From assembly GCA_001464715.1 (NCBI GenBank), contig LNDT01000029.1, forward strand, positions 1 to 64,000: a DNA stretch of 64,000 nt, read 5' to 3'. This DNA is from Bdellovibrionales bacterium Ga0074137. GTDB lineage: Bacteria; Bdellovibrionota; Bdellovibrionia; Bdellovibrionales; JAMPXM01. The notes beneath the pieces are model-generated. The model worked only from the letters and a program-made list of their open reading frames with translations. It was not told the DNA's origin and made no database searches. Positions 1-8,678 of this stretch are shown piece by piece. The translations under genes and the position numbers were made by a program. Each line of letters starts with the position of its first letter. The stretch's first letter is position 1.

Positions 1-10
1 CCACGATAAT

Positions 11-223
11 TTATCTGATGATCGATTCTTTTTGCTCCGATTCCGAAGACTTCTCATCGTGAATCGGCAACAACAACGCCCGCCCCCAATGTTTCGACTG
101 CGACTCCTTCAAGAGTTGCAACTGTGCCACTCGAACAGCATTAACAAGCTTCGGCAGCTCACCAACAGCAGCAGCTGAAAGAACGACGATAAGTGCGGCT
201 TCGATTAATTTATTGAGTCCCAT
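11..223 (-). CDS. small membrane protein, unknown function
   Basis: A 70-residue protein with a hydrophobic N-terminal segment (about residues 5-22) and a charged C-terminus rich in Glu, Ser and Lys. It is small enough to be a single-pass inner-membrane protein. I do not recognise the family. The gene looks real because a near-perfect Shine-Dalgarno sequence (AAAGGAGGT) lies 3 bases before the ATG. It reads leftward, away from tRNA-Cys, so it lies on the 3' side of that tRNA. That is where integrative elements usually sit, so it may belong to accessory DNA rather than to the core chromosome. Small membrane proteins of this shape occur in conjugation operons, but that is only a possibility. 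Confidence 0.6.
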   Translation of the reverse strand: MGLNKLIEAALIVVLSAAAVGELPKLVNAVRVAQLQLLKESQSKHWGRALLLPIHDEKSSESEQKESIIR

Positions 224-271
224 GGGACCTCCTTTGAAATTTTAGAATGTTTTGTTTGTGATCGTAGCGTT

Positions 272-416
272 TGCCACCACGATTGAAGAACGAGACCTTG
301 CACGCACGTAGAGCGGCGAAGGCATAAGTGTTGAAATTAGCAGTGAAAATAGCAGTGAAAATAGCAAAAGAATGGCACTTCAAAGTTGCCACCTAGTTGC
401 CACCAAAATGCCACCA
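272..416. repeat. phased short direct repeats near tRNA-Cys
   Basis: Four copies of TGCCACC start at 272, 387, 398 and 409. The last three are exactly 11 bases apart, about one helical turn. Next to them, the 12-base unit AGCAGTGAAAAT is repeated twice in tandem (339-362) with a partial third copy. Repeats of this spacing resemble arm-type integrase or excisionase binding sites, or iterons. They lie about 125 bases from the 3' end of tRNA-Cys. The function is inferred. Confidence 0.5.
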
Positions 417-541
417 AGAGTGGTTATTTGCGGTTATTTGGAGTGATGTTTCAAACGATCCGACCTAGCTAAGTCGTTGAATCCATTTGTTTTTGATTTT
501 CAGTACTTACGATTTTTTGGAGACTATCCCTCGGGGAAATT

Positions 542-615
542 TGGAGGTGGTAGAGGGATTCGCACCCCCGTACGCGGATTTGCAGTCCGCTGCCTAGCTT
601 CTCGGCCATACCACC
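542..615 (-). tRNA. tRNA-Cys (anticodon GCA)
   Basis: Read on the minus strand, this 74-base sequence folds as a cloverleaf. The 7-bp acceptor stem is perfect (GGTGGTA with TACCACC). The anticodon stem is GCGGA/TCCGC with loop CTGCAAA, giving anticodon GCA. The discriminator is T and the CCA end is encoded. Its 3' end points left, toward the small membrane-protein gene and the phased repeats. Confidence 0.95.
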
Positions 616-733
616 CTAGGAAAACACCCTGGTCGGGACATCCTAAGTGCCCTATAAGGGCCTATAAAAAACCTAAAACGCAGGCCGCTCTTTTCACTGG
701 GCCGAAACCCGCTTGACGGGTTCTGGCTTCTGA

Positions 734-758
734 CAAAAAACGGCCTCTTTCGAGGCCT
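734..758 (-). terminator. candidate intrinsic terminator (minus strand)
   Basis: The 6-bp stem GGCCTC/GAGGCC with a 4-base loop is followed on the minus strand by six T residues. It would stop transcription running toward tRNA-Cys from the right. No gene is visible directly upstream of it, so what it serves is unclear. Confidence 0.5.
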
Positions 759-872
759 TAACATCACTATCTCTAGTAAAACCGAGACCACCGGTCAAAT
801 CGAATGGCCTCGGAATTGATGTGGTAATGCCATCCGCGTTACCGAGGTCCGAACTTTTTAGGAGCTACCAGG

Positions 873-3089
873 ATGCCGTCACTCCCTCTTCGTTCCAAAA
901 TCATCACTAAAACGATAATCAGCCTCGCAATATCAGCTCAACTTCTGCTCACAGCGGCCTTCCCGCTGTCGACGTCAGCTGCCACTCAATCAGGCACCCA
1001 GGCCGACAGCCCGTCTGACAATCAGAGAAACGCGCCGTCTCAGGGGAACTCGAAAATCATAAGCCTGCTTCTTCAAGCCGGCCGCGAAGAAAATCCAGAA
1101 CGCGCACTTCTTTTCTTGGGAGCAGCTCGCGAGGAATTGAAAAAAGAACGACTTTCGAATGAAGACTCCGGCAAGATTCTTGGCCTCATCGAATCGCTCG
1201 AGCGAAAGCTGCGCTCTAAAGTGTCGGGACCGAAACAACAAGAACCTCAAAAAGATTTACTCACCTCTCGATTTTCTGTCGAACTTCCGCCGATCGCTGA
1301 CCTAACAAAGCTGATCAACCCTCCACTAAGTGCAGCCAACTCTAAAGAAGTGGAAACGACTCTCGCTTTGAACCCTGACATGAGGGACGCCCTTTGGGAG
1401 ATCGGTCGCGGCCGACTTTCAAGAGACGCACAAAATCTCTCTGGACTCATTGAAGAGAAAACTGGAAAAACTCCCGAGCAACTTGATGCCGAAGAGGCCA
1501 AAGTACGAGCTGAAGGTTACAAACCAGGCCCGTTTCTAGAAATGATCGGGAAAGTGCCGGGACTCAACATCGACGTGAGTAAAGCGAACCTTCGCTTGAA
1601 ACAAGAATTCGACGGCGTTGCCCTTGATATCATCGCCGATAAACTCATCAACGACGCGACTCGTTTTTCGTTTCCCGTCGGATTCATTCGAAGCCTCATT
1701 AACGATATCGGAACCAAAGGCCGATTTCTTGGAGTTACTGGGGAAGCGCTCGCGTCCTTCATCATTAATGCTCAGCTAGCACTGCGCCTTTCGGACCTTT
1801 ATGGTGTCGAGCTCGCGGACTCTGAAAGAGAAATTGTTCTTCTTGTTGTTTTCGCCGCCGCGAAATTTTCGGGCCAGTACGTGGCGACATCTCCCACGAT
1901 GACTGGTGCAATGTCGAAGTTCGGCGCGACCTTAGGACAAATGAAATTTGCGGGCGCGCCAGGACAGTTCATGGCGTGGCTTAAGAACTTCACTTCAAAT
2001 CCAGCCGTGATCAACGCCGTCGGCCCGGCTCTTACCCAAGGCCCCTTGGTCTCAAGCTCCGACGAGTCGAAGGCTGCCGATCCGAAAACACGAGGGGCTG
2101 CTTTAAAGGACATCGCAAGACGCCTTAACTTACCCGGACTTTTGAAATCCGGACTTCACGGTGCGCGCTCGGCCACCGAAACTTTCGCCATTGGACATAC
2201 AGCGAAGTACATTTTCCGCGGAGCCCGTCTTGAAAAGCGAGCGATCCATAACGAAAACTTCCGTCGTTTTTTGATGACACCCTCGGCAGAAGGTTTCTTG
2301 AAATTGATGGTCTTATCGATGAGCGACGGGCGACCGTCGACACTATCGATCGCCAATCGCCTATCGCAAGCCGAAGCTAAGACGAAAATTGATTTTATCT
2401 ACAATATCGCTCGTTCGGCGCGCATCTGCTCGCCGAACGACAAAACTGTGGCCGCGCGTGCAAATGCGCCTTCAACCTCATCAAGCCGACAGGCCGCCTA
2501 TGCGTGCAAAGCAAATTCCAACACGGCTCGCTTTGAACGTCTTCAGACCGAGCTTTTGACGTACGATGAAATCCCGCAAGAGTATGTGACAGATCTTCGT
2601 CTTGTCTCTCGTGAACATCGATTGAGAATGGCCGAACTTATTCTTCAGATGCAGTTCTTAGACGGCGACCGCGGCCCCAGTGAAAATCTCTACTTTAGAA
2701 ACGTCGTTGCAAAAGCCCTTGGCGTCGATTCAATCGAAGACATCGAATACTTCGAGCGCGTTCATGCCTTTGTTCAAGAAAATGGCGGATTGATTCCATC
2801 CAGCAACACGCCAACGGGGTTCACTGTGCGCACCGATAGCGTCGCACATCCGTACGATATGGATCAGGGCTACACACCACTGAATTCTCCAGAACCATCC
2901 GCAGGGCCCCGCTTTGTTCCCGTGCCGAAAGCACCGACGCCCGAAAAACCAGTCGACAAAACAAGCGAGAAAACTGGCGACAAAGCCGTCGCAAAGCCTT
3001 CCGAGAAAGCTCCAGAGATCCCAGTGGTCATTCCGGCCGCCGAAAAACCGGCTGCGAACGAACCCGCGAAACCGGCCGAAGCGAAGTAG
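873..3089 (+). CDS. large secreted protein, unknown function
   Basis: A 738-residue protein with an N-terminal signal peptide (hydrophobic core about residues 14-36, ending near Ser-Ala-Ala), so it is probably exported. The C-terminal 70 residues are a low-complexity Pro/Lys/Glu/Ala tail. A hydrophobic, helix-rich middle part (about residues 250-330) faintly resembles the EcsC family, but this is too weak to name the protein. AGGAG seven bases upstream supports this ATG. The next gene starts 3 bases after the stop, so the two are very likely cotranscribed and may act together. No enzyme motif was recognised. Confidence 0.75.
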   Translation: MPSLPLRSKIITKTIISLAISAQLLLTAAFPLSTSAATQSGTQADSPSDNQRNAPSQGNSKIISLLLQAGREENPERALLFLGAAREELKKERLSNEDSGKILGLIESLERKLRSKVSGPKQQEPQKDLLTSRFSVELPPIADLTKLINPPLSAANSKEVETTLALNPDMRDALWEIGRGRLSRDAQNLSGLIEEKTGKTPEQLDAEEAKVRAEGYKPGPFLEMIGKVPGLNIDVSKANLRLKQEFDGVALDIIADKLINDATRFSFPVGFIRSLINDIGTKGRFLGVTGEALASFIINAQLALRLSDLYGVELADSEREIVLLVVFAAAKFSGQYVATSPTMTGAMSKFGATLGQMKFAGAPGQFMAWLKNFTSNPAVINAVGPALTQGPLVSSSDESKAADPKTRGAALKDIARRLNLPGLLKSGLHGARSATETFAIGHTAKYIFRGARLEKRAIHNENFRRFLMTPSAEGFLKLMVLSMSDGRPSTLSIANRLSQAEAKTKIDFIYNIARSARICSPNDKTVAARANAPSTSSSRQAAYACKANSNTARFERLQTELLTYDEIPQEYVTDLRLVSREHRLRMAELILQMQFLDGDRGPSENLYFRNVVAKALGVDSIEDIEYFERVHAFVQENGGLIPSSNTPTGFTVRTDSVAHPYDMDQGYTPLNSPEPSAGPRFVPVPKAPTPEKPVDKTSEKTGDKAVAKPSEKAPEIPVVIPAAEKPAANEPAKPAEAK

Positions 3090-3092
3090 CCG

Positions 3093-4172
3093 ATGGCAAA
3101 GACCTTTGCGATTTTCATCGCCTCCATTCTTGCCCTGTCCTTTAGCGCCGTGTCTTTCGGCGCCGGGACTTCACAAGGCGACTTGCGAAGCTGCGTTTCT
3201 TTGTTTGAGGCGCAACCAAAGGCTCTCTCGCTTTTCACATCTCTTCCCCCAGATCTTCAGACGAGCTTTAAGACTTTAAAGCCAAGCCTAGCGCTGCGTT
3301 TTGAAAAGCGTTTTTCAAAGCGCGAAAAAATTCGCGCCGAAGGCGAGTCCCTGCGACTCATCACGCTTTTACTTCGAGATACGGAGGCCACGGCACTTCG
3401 AATCCGGCCACTTCTGAAGCCTGAAAATCGAAGTGAGGCCCTGACGGAACTTGTCGCCGCAAGAAACAATCACGAGGCAAAGCGCCAAGAGCTTGAAGAT
3501 ATTCTTCTTGATATTGGTTATAACCGGGGGACCGCAACGTCTCGGCGCTGGCGCGAATTTCGCGACAAACACGAGCGAGGCCTTGAAACTATCAAACGTG
3601 CCGCTATCAATTCCGCGTCGGCCGTCATGATGGGGCTTCCGCTTTATGTCCGTTCGTACCCTCAGCTGCGACGCCGCGGTGATGCGGCCGACCCGCGCAC
3701 CCAGCGCGAGATCAAGATCGAAGTGGCGATGGAACTTGCGCGGCGATTGGCCGCCATTGCCATCTTAGCGATCTTGACCGACGAACTTTTAGAGTACGCA
3801 ATGCCTGAGTGGCATGTTTGGAAAGCCCAAGCTCTGGGCGATCTCAATATAGAAGATCGCATGGATCTTGAAACTCGAGCCATTGAACGATGGAAAGACG
3901 CTATCTCTGTCTTCACCGGCGAACGCCCCACCGACGATTCACCGGAGACGAATGAAATCCGAAACCTCATTCGCGCCGCCTCTGCGGAACAACTGTGGCT
4001 TCACGTTCATAAGCATCTTCCGCTCACGGCGGAAGTTGAGCGTCCGCTCACGGCGGCGATTGAGCGTCCGGCGGGCCGAGAGCAGGCGGCGCAGATGGCA
4101 CCGGCCGCTCCAGAGACACCTTCAATGACCGAAGATGAACGAATGTATCTAAAGCGGATTTTCGGGCTCTGA
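3093..4172 (+). CDS. secreted protein, unknown function, paired with upstream gene
   Basis: A 359-residue protein with a clear signal peptide (residues 1 to about 23, ending Ser-Phe-Gly-Ala). The body is rich in Arg and Glu and probably mostly helical. It starts 3 bases after the preceding secreted-protein gene. Near the C-terminus a 24-base tandem duplication (4020-4067) encodes two consecutive PLTAxxER units. The last 125 bases run antisense over the 3' end of the convergent comM-like gene. No known domain was recognised. Confidence 0.7.
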   Translation: MAKTFAIFIASILALSFSAVSFGAGTSQGDLRSCVSLFEAQPKALSLFTSLPPDLQTSFKTLKPSLALRFEKRFSKREKIRAEGESLRLITLLLRDTEATALRIRPLLKPENRSEALTELVAARNNHEAKRQELEDILLDIGYNRGTATSRRWREFRDKHERGLETIKRAAINSASAVMMGLPLYVRSYPQLRRRGDAADPRTQREIKIEVAMELARRLAAIAILAILTDELLEYAMPEWHVWKAQALGDLNIEDRMDLETRAIERWKDAISVFTGERPTDDSPETNEIRNLIRAASAEQLWLHVHKHLPLTAEVERPLTAAIERPAGREQAAQMAPAAPETPSMTEDERMYLKRIFGL

Positions 4173-5556
4173 AAATATCTTGTGCGGAAATCTCACGGCG
4201 GAGCTCAAGATCCGCCCAGGTCCGAGCCACACGTTGCACGGAAAGCCTTCGCCGTTCAGATCCGAGCTCGGGAATTTTTGAAAGCTCCTCTTTTTCTCGT
4301 CTTGAAAGCTCATCGCTGGTCGGACGCCAATGTCTGTTAGGCCCCATTCGCCCGCTTGAAATTTGAAAATCGCGCACCTCCAAAATTTTATCGCGCAACG
4401 ATTCAAAAGATATTCGGCCTTTTGCCGGAGACCACCCGTTGGTGAAAGCCATCATTTGAAAGCGGTCGATGAAGGGTCCACGAAGTCGACTTTCAAATCT
4501 GGCGCGAACACGGCTTGAACACTGACACATGTCCTCAGCCACGGGCGTGTACATTCCGCACTCGCAAAGATTCGTCGTACCCAGAAGCTGAAAATCCGCC
4601 GGAAATTTTCTTGCCTCCGGTCCCCGTGCTAAGTGAACGACGCCGGTCTCCAGCGGCTCACGCAAAGCCTCTTGAACTTCAGGACGGAACAACAAAACTT
4701 CATCCATGAGAAGTGTTCCCAAGTGCGCCCGAGTAATGGCGCCGGGCCGTGGCGGCTGTCGCCCACCCACCATCGCAAACTCACTGGCCGTGTGATGGGG
4801 TTCGACAAGGGGTCTTTCAGGTTCCCCCGACCAAGTTTCAATTTCGCACAATTCATCAACGGTCGGCTTCGTCCGAAGCCGATGAATCCAACGGGCCAGT
4901 GTCGACTTCCCAGTGCCTTGCGGGCCAGCCAGTAAAAGTGAGTGACCTCCCACGGCGGCCAAGCTCAGCACTTCGGCCGCACCCACTTCAAAGCTCACCG
5001 GATTGTCTTGAACTTGCGGCTCACTCAACTGGTCGGAAAGTTTCGCCGATAGATTTTCGGTCCTACTGATTTCTCTCAAATGAGAAACTGTTTCGATCCC
5101 CTCACCACGACGCCCACCACGAAACTTAAAAGCCTCTGGCCCGAGGCCCGTCATCATTTTGCCTGAAAGCAAAGCACGCACACGCGGCCAATCGGGCGGC
5201 GCCATCACGTCTCCCCCAAGTCCCAGATCGCCATAGAAGTACTTTTCAAGATCGCGATCACCTTCCCATTGATCGGAAAGCATCAAGTATCCGGCGGCAA
5301 CGGCAAGATCCACACCGCGTCCGTGTTTTTTTTCATCGCGCGGACGAATATCGACCAAGATCTGCCGCCCTTTCGGAAGCTTGAATCCCGAGGCACGAAG
5401 TGCGCTTCGAATTCTCAAAGCCGACTCTTTGAGGCCTGGGCTTGGAAGCCCCAAGAACTGAATTGTTGGAAGTCCGGGAACAAGCTGAATTTCAATTTCA
5501 AGTTTCTGAAAGACTTCAGCCTTCAGCATCAGCGAACGAACGATGATCGACGACAT
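4048..5556 (-). CDS. comM: YifB/ComM-family Mg-chelatase-like ATPase
   Basis: A 502-residue AAA+ protein of the ComM/YifB family. ComM is a hexameric helicase that promotes branch migration during natural transformation. The N-terminal domain (residues 1-100) has the family's fold-guarding motifs. Walker A is GPQGTGKST at 211-219, and a Walker-B-like LLMDE follows. The Mg-chelatase C-terminal domain ends the protein. The length is close to E. coli YifB (506). The last 39 residues, rich in Pro and Ser, are encoded antisense to the neighbouring secreted-protein gene, and the stop lies inside that gene's tandem repeat. A strong GGAGG precedes the ATG. Just upstream of it is a CCTCC that could pair with it. 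Confidence 0.9.
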   Translation of the reverse strand: MSSIIVRSLMLKAEVFQKLEIEIQLVPGLPTIQFLGLPSPGLKESALRIRSALRASGFKLPKGRQILVDIRPRDEKKHGRGVDLAVAAGYLMLSDQWEGDRDLEKYFYGDLGLGGDVMAPPDWPRVRALLSGKMMTGLGPEAFKFRGGRRGEGIETVSHLREISRTENLSAKLSDQLSEPQVQDNPVSFEVGAAEVLSLAAVGGHSLLLAGPQGTGKSTLARWIHRLRTKPTVDELCEIETWSGEPERPLVEPHHTASEFAMVGGRQPPRPGAITRAHLGTLLMDEVLLFRPEVQEALREPLETGVVHLARGPEARKFPADFQLLGTTNLCECGMYTPVAEDMCQCSSRVRARFESRLRGPFIDRFQMMAFTNGWSPAKGRISFESLRDKILEVRDFQISSGRMGPNRHWRPTSDELSRREKEELSKIPELGSERRRLSVQRVARTWADLELRREISAQDIFRARKSALDTFVHLRSLKVSLERPVPSAPPALGPPDAQSPP

Positions 5557-5562
5557 AGAGGA

Positions 5563-5582
5563 CCTCCCAATCGAAAAGGAGG
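5563..5582 (-). promoter_or_regulatory. possible SD-masking hairpin before comM
   Basis: On the minus strand CCTCC (5578-5582) can pair with the GGAGG ribosome-binding site (5563-5567) across a 10-base loop. If it forms in the mRNA it would hide the start region of comM. The stem is only 5 bp, so this is tentative. Confidence 0.25.
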
Positions 5583-5700
5583 GTTACTCGTGAAACGAAC
5601 ATCAAGGCATTGAAGATTTCATCGAAAGATACGGCGTCCGGTGGGCGGACGTTAGCAGCGACAGCCACCGGGCGTCGGCCGCCGCAGCTGACCGACGAGG

Positions 5701-6606
5701 CTAATCGCGGTCCAATGCTTTCGGTGGCGACGACAGGCCCGACAGCGGATGATGGTCGTTGATGGCGTCAGTCATCGTACGGCTTGCGACCGACGTATAG
5801 ATCTGCGTCGTCTGAATCGATGCGTGACCCAGCAAAACTTGAATCGACCGAAGATCAGCACCCGACTCTAAAAGTGCCGTCGCACAACCGTGACGGAATC
5901 GGTGCGGGTTGACGGGCTCCGAAAATCCCGCTTTCTCTGACCAGCTCGCAAGCCATCGCCAAACATCAACGCGCGAAGGCCTGTGCCCGCGATCGTTAAT
6001 CAAGACAGAATCGGTCGGGTCTTTTAAAAGTTTCGGACGAGCCGCGACCAAATACGCACGAAGCTCTCCCGCCAAGTTTTGCGTGAGAGGCACGGCGCGC
6101 TCTTTACCGCCTTTACCTAAAATCGAAAGCCACTGGTCGGTCTCGTTGAAATCAGAAAGATTAAGTCCAATCAGTTCGCTCACGCGGCAGCCAAGACCGT
6201 AAAGCAAAAGTAGAGTGATTTGATTTCTTGCTGTGCGAACCGGGTTCTCGGTTTCTGCGGCCGCAAAGAGAAGCTTGAACTCGTCGATCGAAAGACTTTT
6301 TGGAAGTCCTGCTTTTACTTTCGGTGGACGAAGTTCACGAAGCTCAGGCGCCGTGAACCCGTGAGACTCTAAAAATCTAAAATACGTGCGTAAGGAAGAG
6401 ATCACGCGAGCCTGTGACCGCGTCGATAGTCCGCGCGTTTTCATGAACTCGAAAAAACCGTGAACGTCGGTTTTCGTCTGCCGGTACTCTTCCCAGATTT
6501 CAAGATCGCGCCGGTAGGCCATTACCGTATTGAGCGAGCGCCCCCGAATGTGCTGAAGGTCATCAAAGAACTCGATCCAAAGCTGTAGAGCCGGTTGCAC
6601 ATTCAT
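5701..6606 (-). CDS. xerC: XerC/XerD-family tyrosine recombinase
   Basis: A 301-residue site-specific tyrosine recombinase of the XerC/XerD type, which resolves chromosome dimers at dif with a partner recombinase and FtsK. The N-terminal core-binding domain covers residues 1-95 and the catalytic domain about 105-290. The visible catalytic set is complete: Arg141, Lys165/Lys168, His235-x-x-Arg238, His261 and Tyr270. The length is typical of Xer proteins. It is not next to a tRNA or phage genes, which favours a housekeeping role. Whether it is XerC or XerD cannot be told from sequence alone. Confidence 0.85.
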   Translation of the reverse strand: MNVQPALQLWIEFFDDLQHIRGRSLNTVMAYRRDLEIWEEYRQTKTDVHGFFEFMKTRGLSTRSQARVISSLRTYFRFLESHGFTAPELRELRPPKVKAGLPKSLSIDEFKLLFAAAETENPVRTARNQITLLLLYGLGCRVSELIGLNLSDFNETDQWLSILGKGGKERAVPLTQNLAGELRAYLVAARPKLLKDPTDSVLINDRGHRPSRVDVWRWLASWSEKAGFSEPVNPHRFRHGCATALLESGADLRSIQVLLGHASIQTTQIYTSVASRTMTDAINDHHPLSGLSSPPKALDRD

Positions 6607-6645
6607 ACCCAGTATGAAAGCAACTCTAGCCTAAGACGACAAGAA

Positions 6646-6679
6646 CAAAAAAGCGAAGCCGAGGGGAGTCGGCTTCGCT
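6646..6679 (-). terminator. intrinsic terminator downstream of lipoprotein gene
   Basis: A perfect 11-bp stem (AGCGAAGCCGA with TCGGCTTCGCT) with a 6-base loop is followed on the minus strand by six T residues. It ends transcription of the lipoprotein genes to the right before xerC. Confidence 0.85.
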
Positions 6680-6786
6680 AGAATGGGGTTAGGGCATTAG
6701 GGACTTCTTAATTGTTCTTCGTCATTGAGCCTACGAATGGGCGCGTTGACTCAAAGCCGAAGATCACTGAAGGAAACTTCGGTCTT

Positions 6787-7455
6787 TTAAAAGCCGAACT
6801 GATATTCTGGATATCCACCAGCGTTACAGAATCCGCCGAGAATCGAAGTGACATAAACTTCACTGACGATTCGGTACGGGAATGTTGCGCCAGCCCAATC
6901 AACAGCCGCCGGAGAGATCGCAAAGACTGAGTTGCGACTCAAGGTCAACTGAAGTGTCGTCGGTCCAACTGCCTGAAGCTGAATGTTGGAGAATTGCTGT
7001 CCTCCCCATTGTCCAGGAGCTAAAGTCGTGACCGTGTAATCTCCAGCGGGAACATTGCAACCCGGTGCTGCTTTCGCCACGCGAACCCGGAAGATTCCAC
7101 CGACAACGATTTGACCGTTGTAGTAGAGCGATCCCGAAGTCTGCGCCGCTGCAACCGCTGCTGCATCGCCGTAGAAGTTTAGAGACAGTTGTGCTTGCTC
7201 GACATTATTGTAGTCCCAAGACTTTCCAAGCGCAGACGAAACAAGGGTCGTCGACGTTGGGCAACCTATGCACGAAGCCGATGCGCCAGGAGGATAAGCG
7301 ATGCCGGGAACTCCGCCGCCGCCTTCGTCTTTATTTCCGCAGGCTGTTGCACCGATCGCAATCGCCACCGCTGCAATCGTCAGCGCGAACATTCGCGACC
7401 AAGTTTGTTTTGGACCTTTCGCTTCATCTCGGTAAGTACCGTTCACATGTTTCAT
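6787..7455 (-). CDS. putative lipoprotein, unknown function
   Basis: A 222-residue protein. The start at 7455 is preferred over the longer frame (7494) because a GGGAGA sequence lies 5 bases before this ATG. A hydrophobic signal segment ends in a lipobox-like GATAC, so the mature protein is probably anchored by a lipidated Cys and followed by a Gly/Pro-rich linker. Several Cys residues are present, including a CIGC. The C-terminal part looks like a beta-rich domain. No family was recognised. It probably forms a transcription unit with the lipoprotein gene directly upstream, ending at the strong hairpin at 6646-6679. Confidence 0.7.
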   Translation of the reverse strand: MKHVNGTYRDEAKGPKQTWSRMFALTIAAVAIAIGATACGNKDEGGGGVPGIAYPPGASASCIGCPTSTTLVSSALGKSWDYNNVEQAQLSLNFYGDAAAVAAAQTSGSLYYNGQIVVGGIFRVRVAKAAPGCNVPAGDYTVTTLAPGQWGGQQFSNIQLQAVGPTTLQLTLSRNSVFAISPAAVDWAGATFPYRIVSEVYVTSILGGFCNAGGYPEYQFGF

Positions 7456-7516
7456 ACTGTCTCCCATTTCTTCATTTTCTAAATCTTGGTTCAAATCTTT
7501 CGGTCAATTTTCAAAT

Positions 7517-8320
7517 TTAAGGATTCGGCAGGTTCGCGGCTGTTCGCGAAAGTCCTGTGAAGTTGCCAAGCTTCTGGTACGGCTTCGATCGGTGTGGACC
7601 ATAGTTGTTCGGAGTCGCACTCGAATTCATAACAACACTGCTTCCAACCAAGAAACTTCGGCAATCATAAGGACCAGCCAAGATCTCCCAGCACATCAAT
7701 TGCTTCGCGAAGCAAGTGCCATAGCGCGGATCGCCCGATTGGCATTTGCTGTCGTTCGCCGGATTCTCGCCAAAGTTCTGGAACCAGATCGAACCACCAA
7801 CAAAGGGAGCTGCGCTTCCGTCACCGGCGTTGAGAACCTTATCAATCACAACAACAACCGCGCCGTACTTATCTTGGAAGAAACCTTTGTAGACGCGCGA
7901 TGAACCTTCAGTGATCCAACCGTTGTACTGTTTGTTCTCGCGGTTTCCGTCCGGGAACCGTGTTCCAAGTCCGGCTTCAACAACTCGTCCGTTGTCGACG
8001 TAGCTCACGATCACAGCGTCCAGAGTTCTGTTCATATCAATGTTCACTTGAATGTTTGTTGGGTTATTTGGGTACGAGTTAAAGAACATCGTTCCCAGAC
8101 CAGAAACATTCGAGAGCGGAGCCGTACCACCTGAGTAGTAGCCACCGTTGCCATCCGACGCGCCCGGAGGAGGAGGCGTGCCGCCACCACCCGAATCACA
8201 GAGAGTTCGAGCGCAGACATCCACCGTCGGCGGAAGAACCGCAGGTCCCGGACTTTCTTCAGCACAGCCGATGTTGAGCATCAGCACTGTCGCTCCAAGA
8301 ATCGTTAGTAGTCGTTTCAT
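7517..8320 (-). CDS. putative lipoprotein, unknown function
   Basis: A 267-residue protein starting at 8320, where GGGGA lies 7 bases upstream; a longer in-frame start at 8395 lacks such a site. The signal peptide ends in a good lipobox (LNIGC), so it is a lipoprotein. A Pro/Gly-rich linker follows, then a beta-rich domain with an Asp/Asn-rich core and paired Cys residues near the C-terminus. It ends about 60 bases before the next lipoprotein gene, and the two are probably cotranscribed. No known family was recognised. Confidence 0.7.
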   Translation of the reverse strand: MKRLLTILGATVLMLNIGCAEESPGPAVLPPTVDVCARTLCDSGGGGTPPPPGASDGNGGYYSGGTAPLSNVSGLGTMFFNSYPNNPTNIQVNIDMNRTLDAVIVSYVDNGRVVEAGLGTRFPDGNRENKQYNGWITEGSSRVYKGFFQDKYGAVVVVIDKVLNAGDGSAAPFVGGSIWFQNFGENPANDSKCQSGDPRYGTCFAKQLMCWEILAGPYDCRSFLVGSSVVMNSSATPNNYGPHRSKPYQKLGNFTGLSRTAANLPNP

Positions 8321-8395
8321 AGCTCTTTCCCCTGTTAAACATTTCCCCGTCATCGACCGACCTACCGGCCGATAACTTCCCACACCCCTTATCAA

Positions 8396-8678
8396 TGCGA
8401 GACGAGTGCCGACGATGTAAGAATTTCGCTTAGTGCCCTAGGTCTACGAAATTACTGAATTTTTCAGATTGTGTTTCAGATTGATACAATCTCGAAACTG
8501 TTTCAGGGTGACGCAATTCGGCCCGGGCTGACACCCCCCGGCCGCCAAACGTCACTGGCGGCTTTGGCGACAAGTGCTTCCGCTGGCCGATCCAGCACGA
8601 GCGCCCCGCGCTCAACCCGGCGGGCCCAGAACCTACTTTCGGCCCTGCGCCAGATCTGCCGACGGTTTCACTGCGATT
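8396..8678. other. intergenic stretch, no gene seen
   Basis: About 280 bases without a convincing coding frame. It holds a GCCGCCA/TGGCGGC hairpin (about 8550-8571) without a T-run, and presumably the promoter of the lipoprotein genes to its left. Confidence 0.4.

Noticed and set aside
210-392. A 60-residue minus-strand frame overlapping the small membrane-protein gene
   Set aside because: It runs through the phased repeats and has no ribosome-binding site; the 11-223 gene has a perfect one.
616-733. A second tRNA next to tRNA-Cys
   Set aside because: An AACCCG/CGGGTT hairpin resembles a T-arm, but no acceptor or anticodon stem accompanies it.
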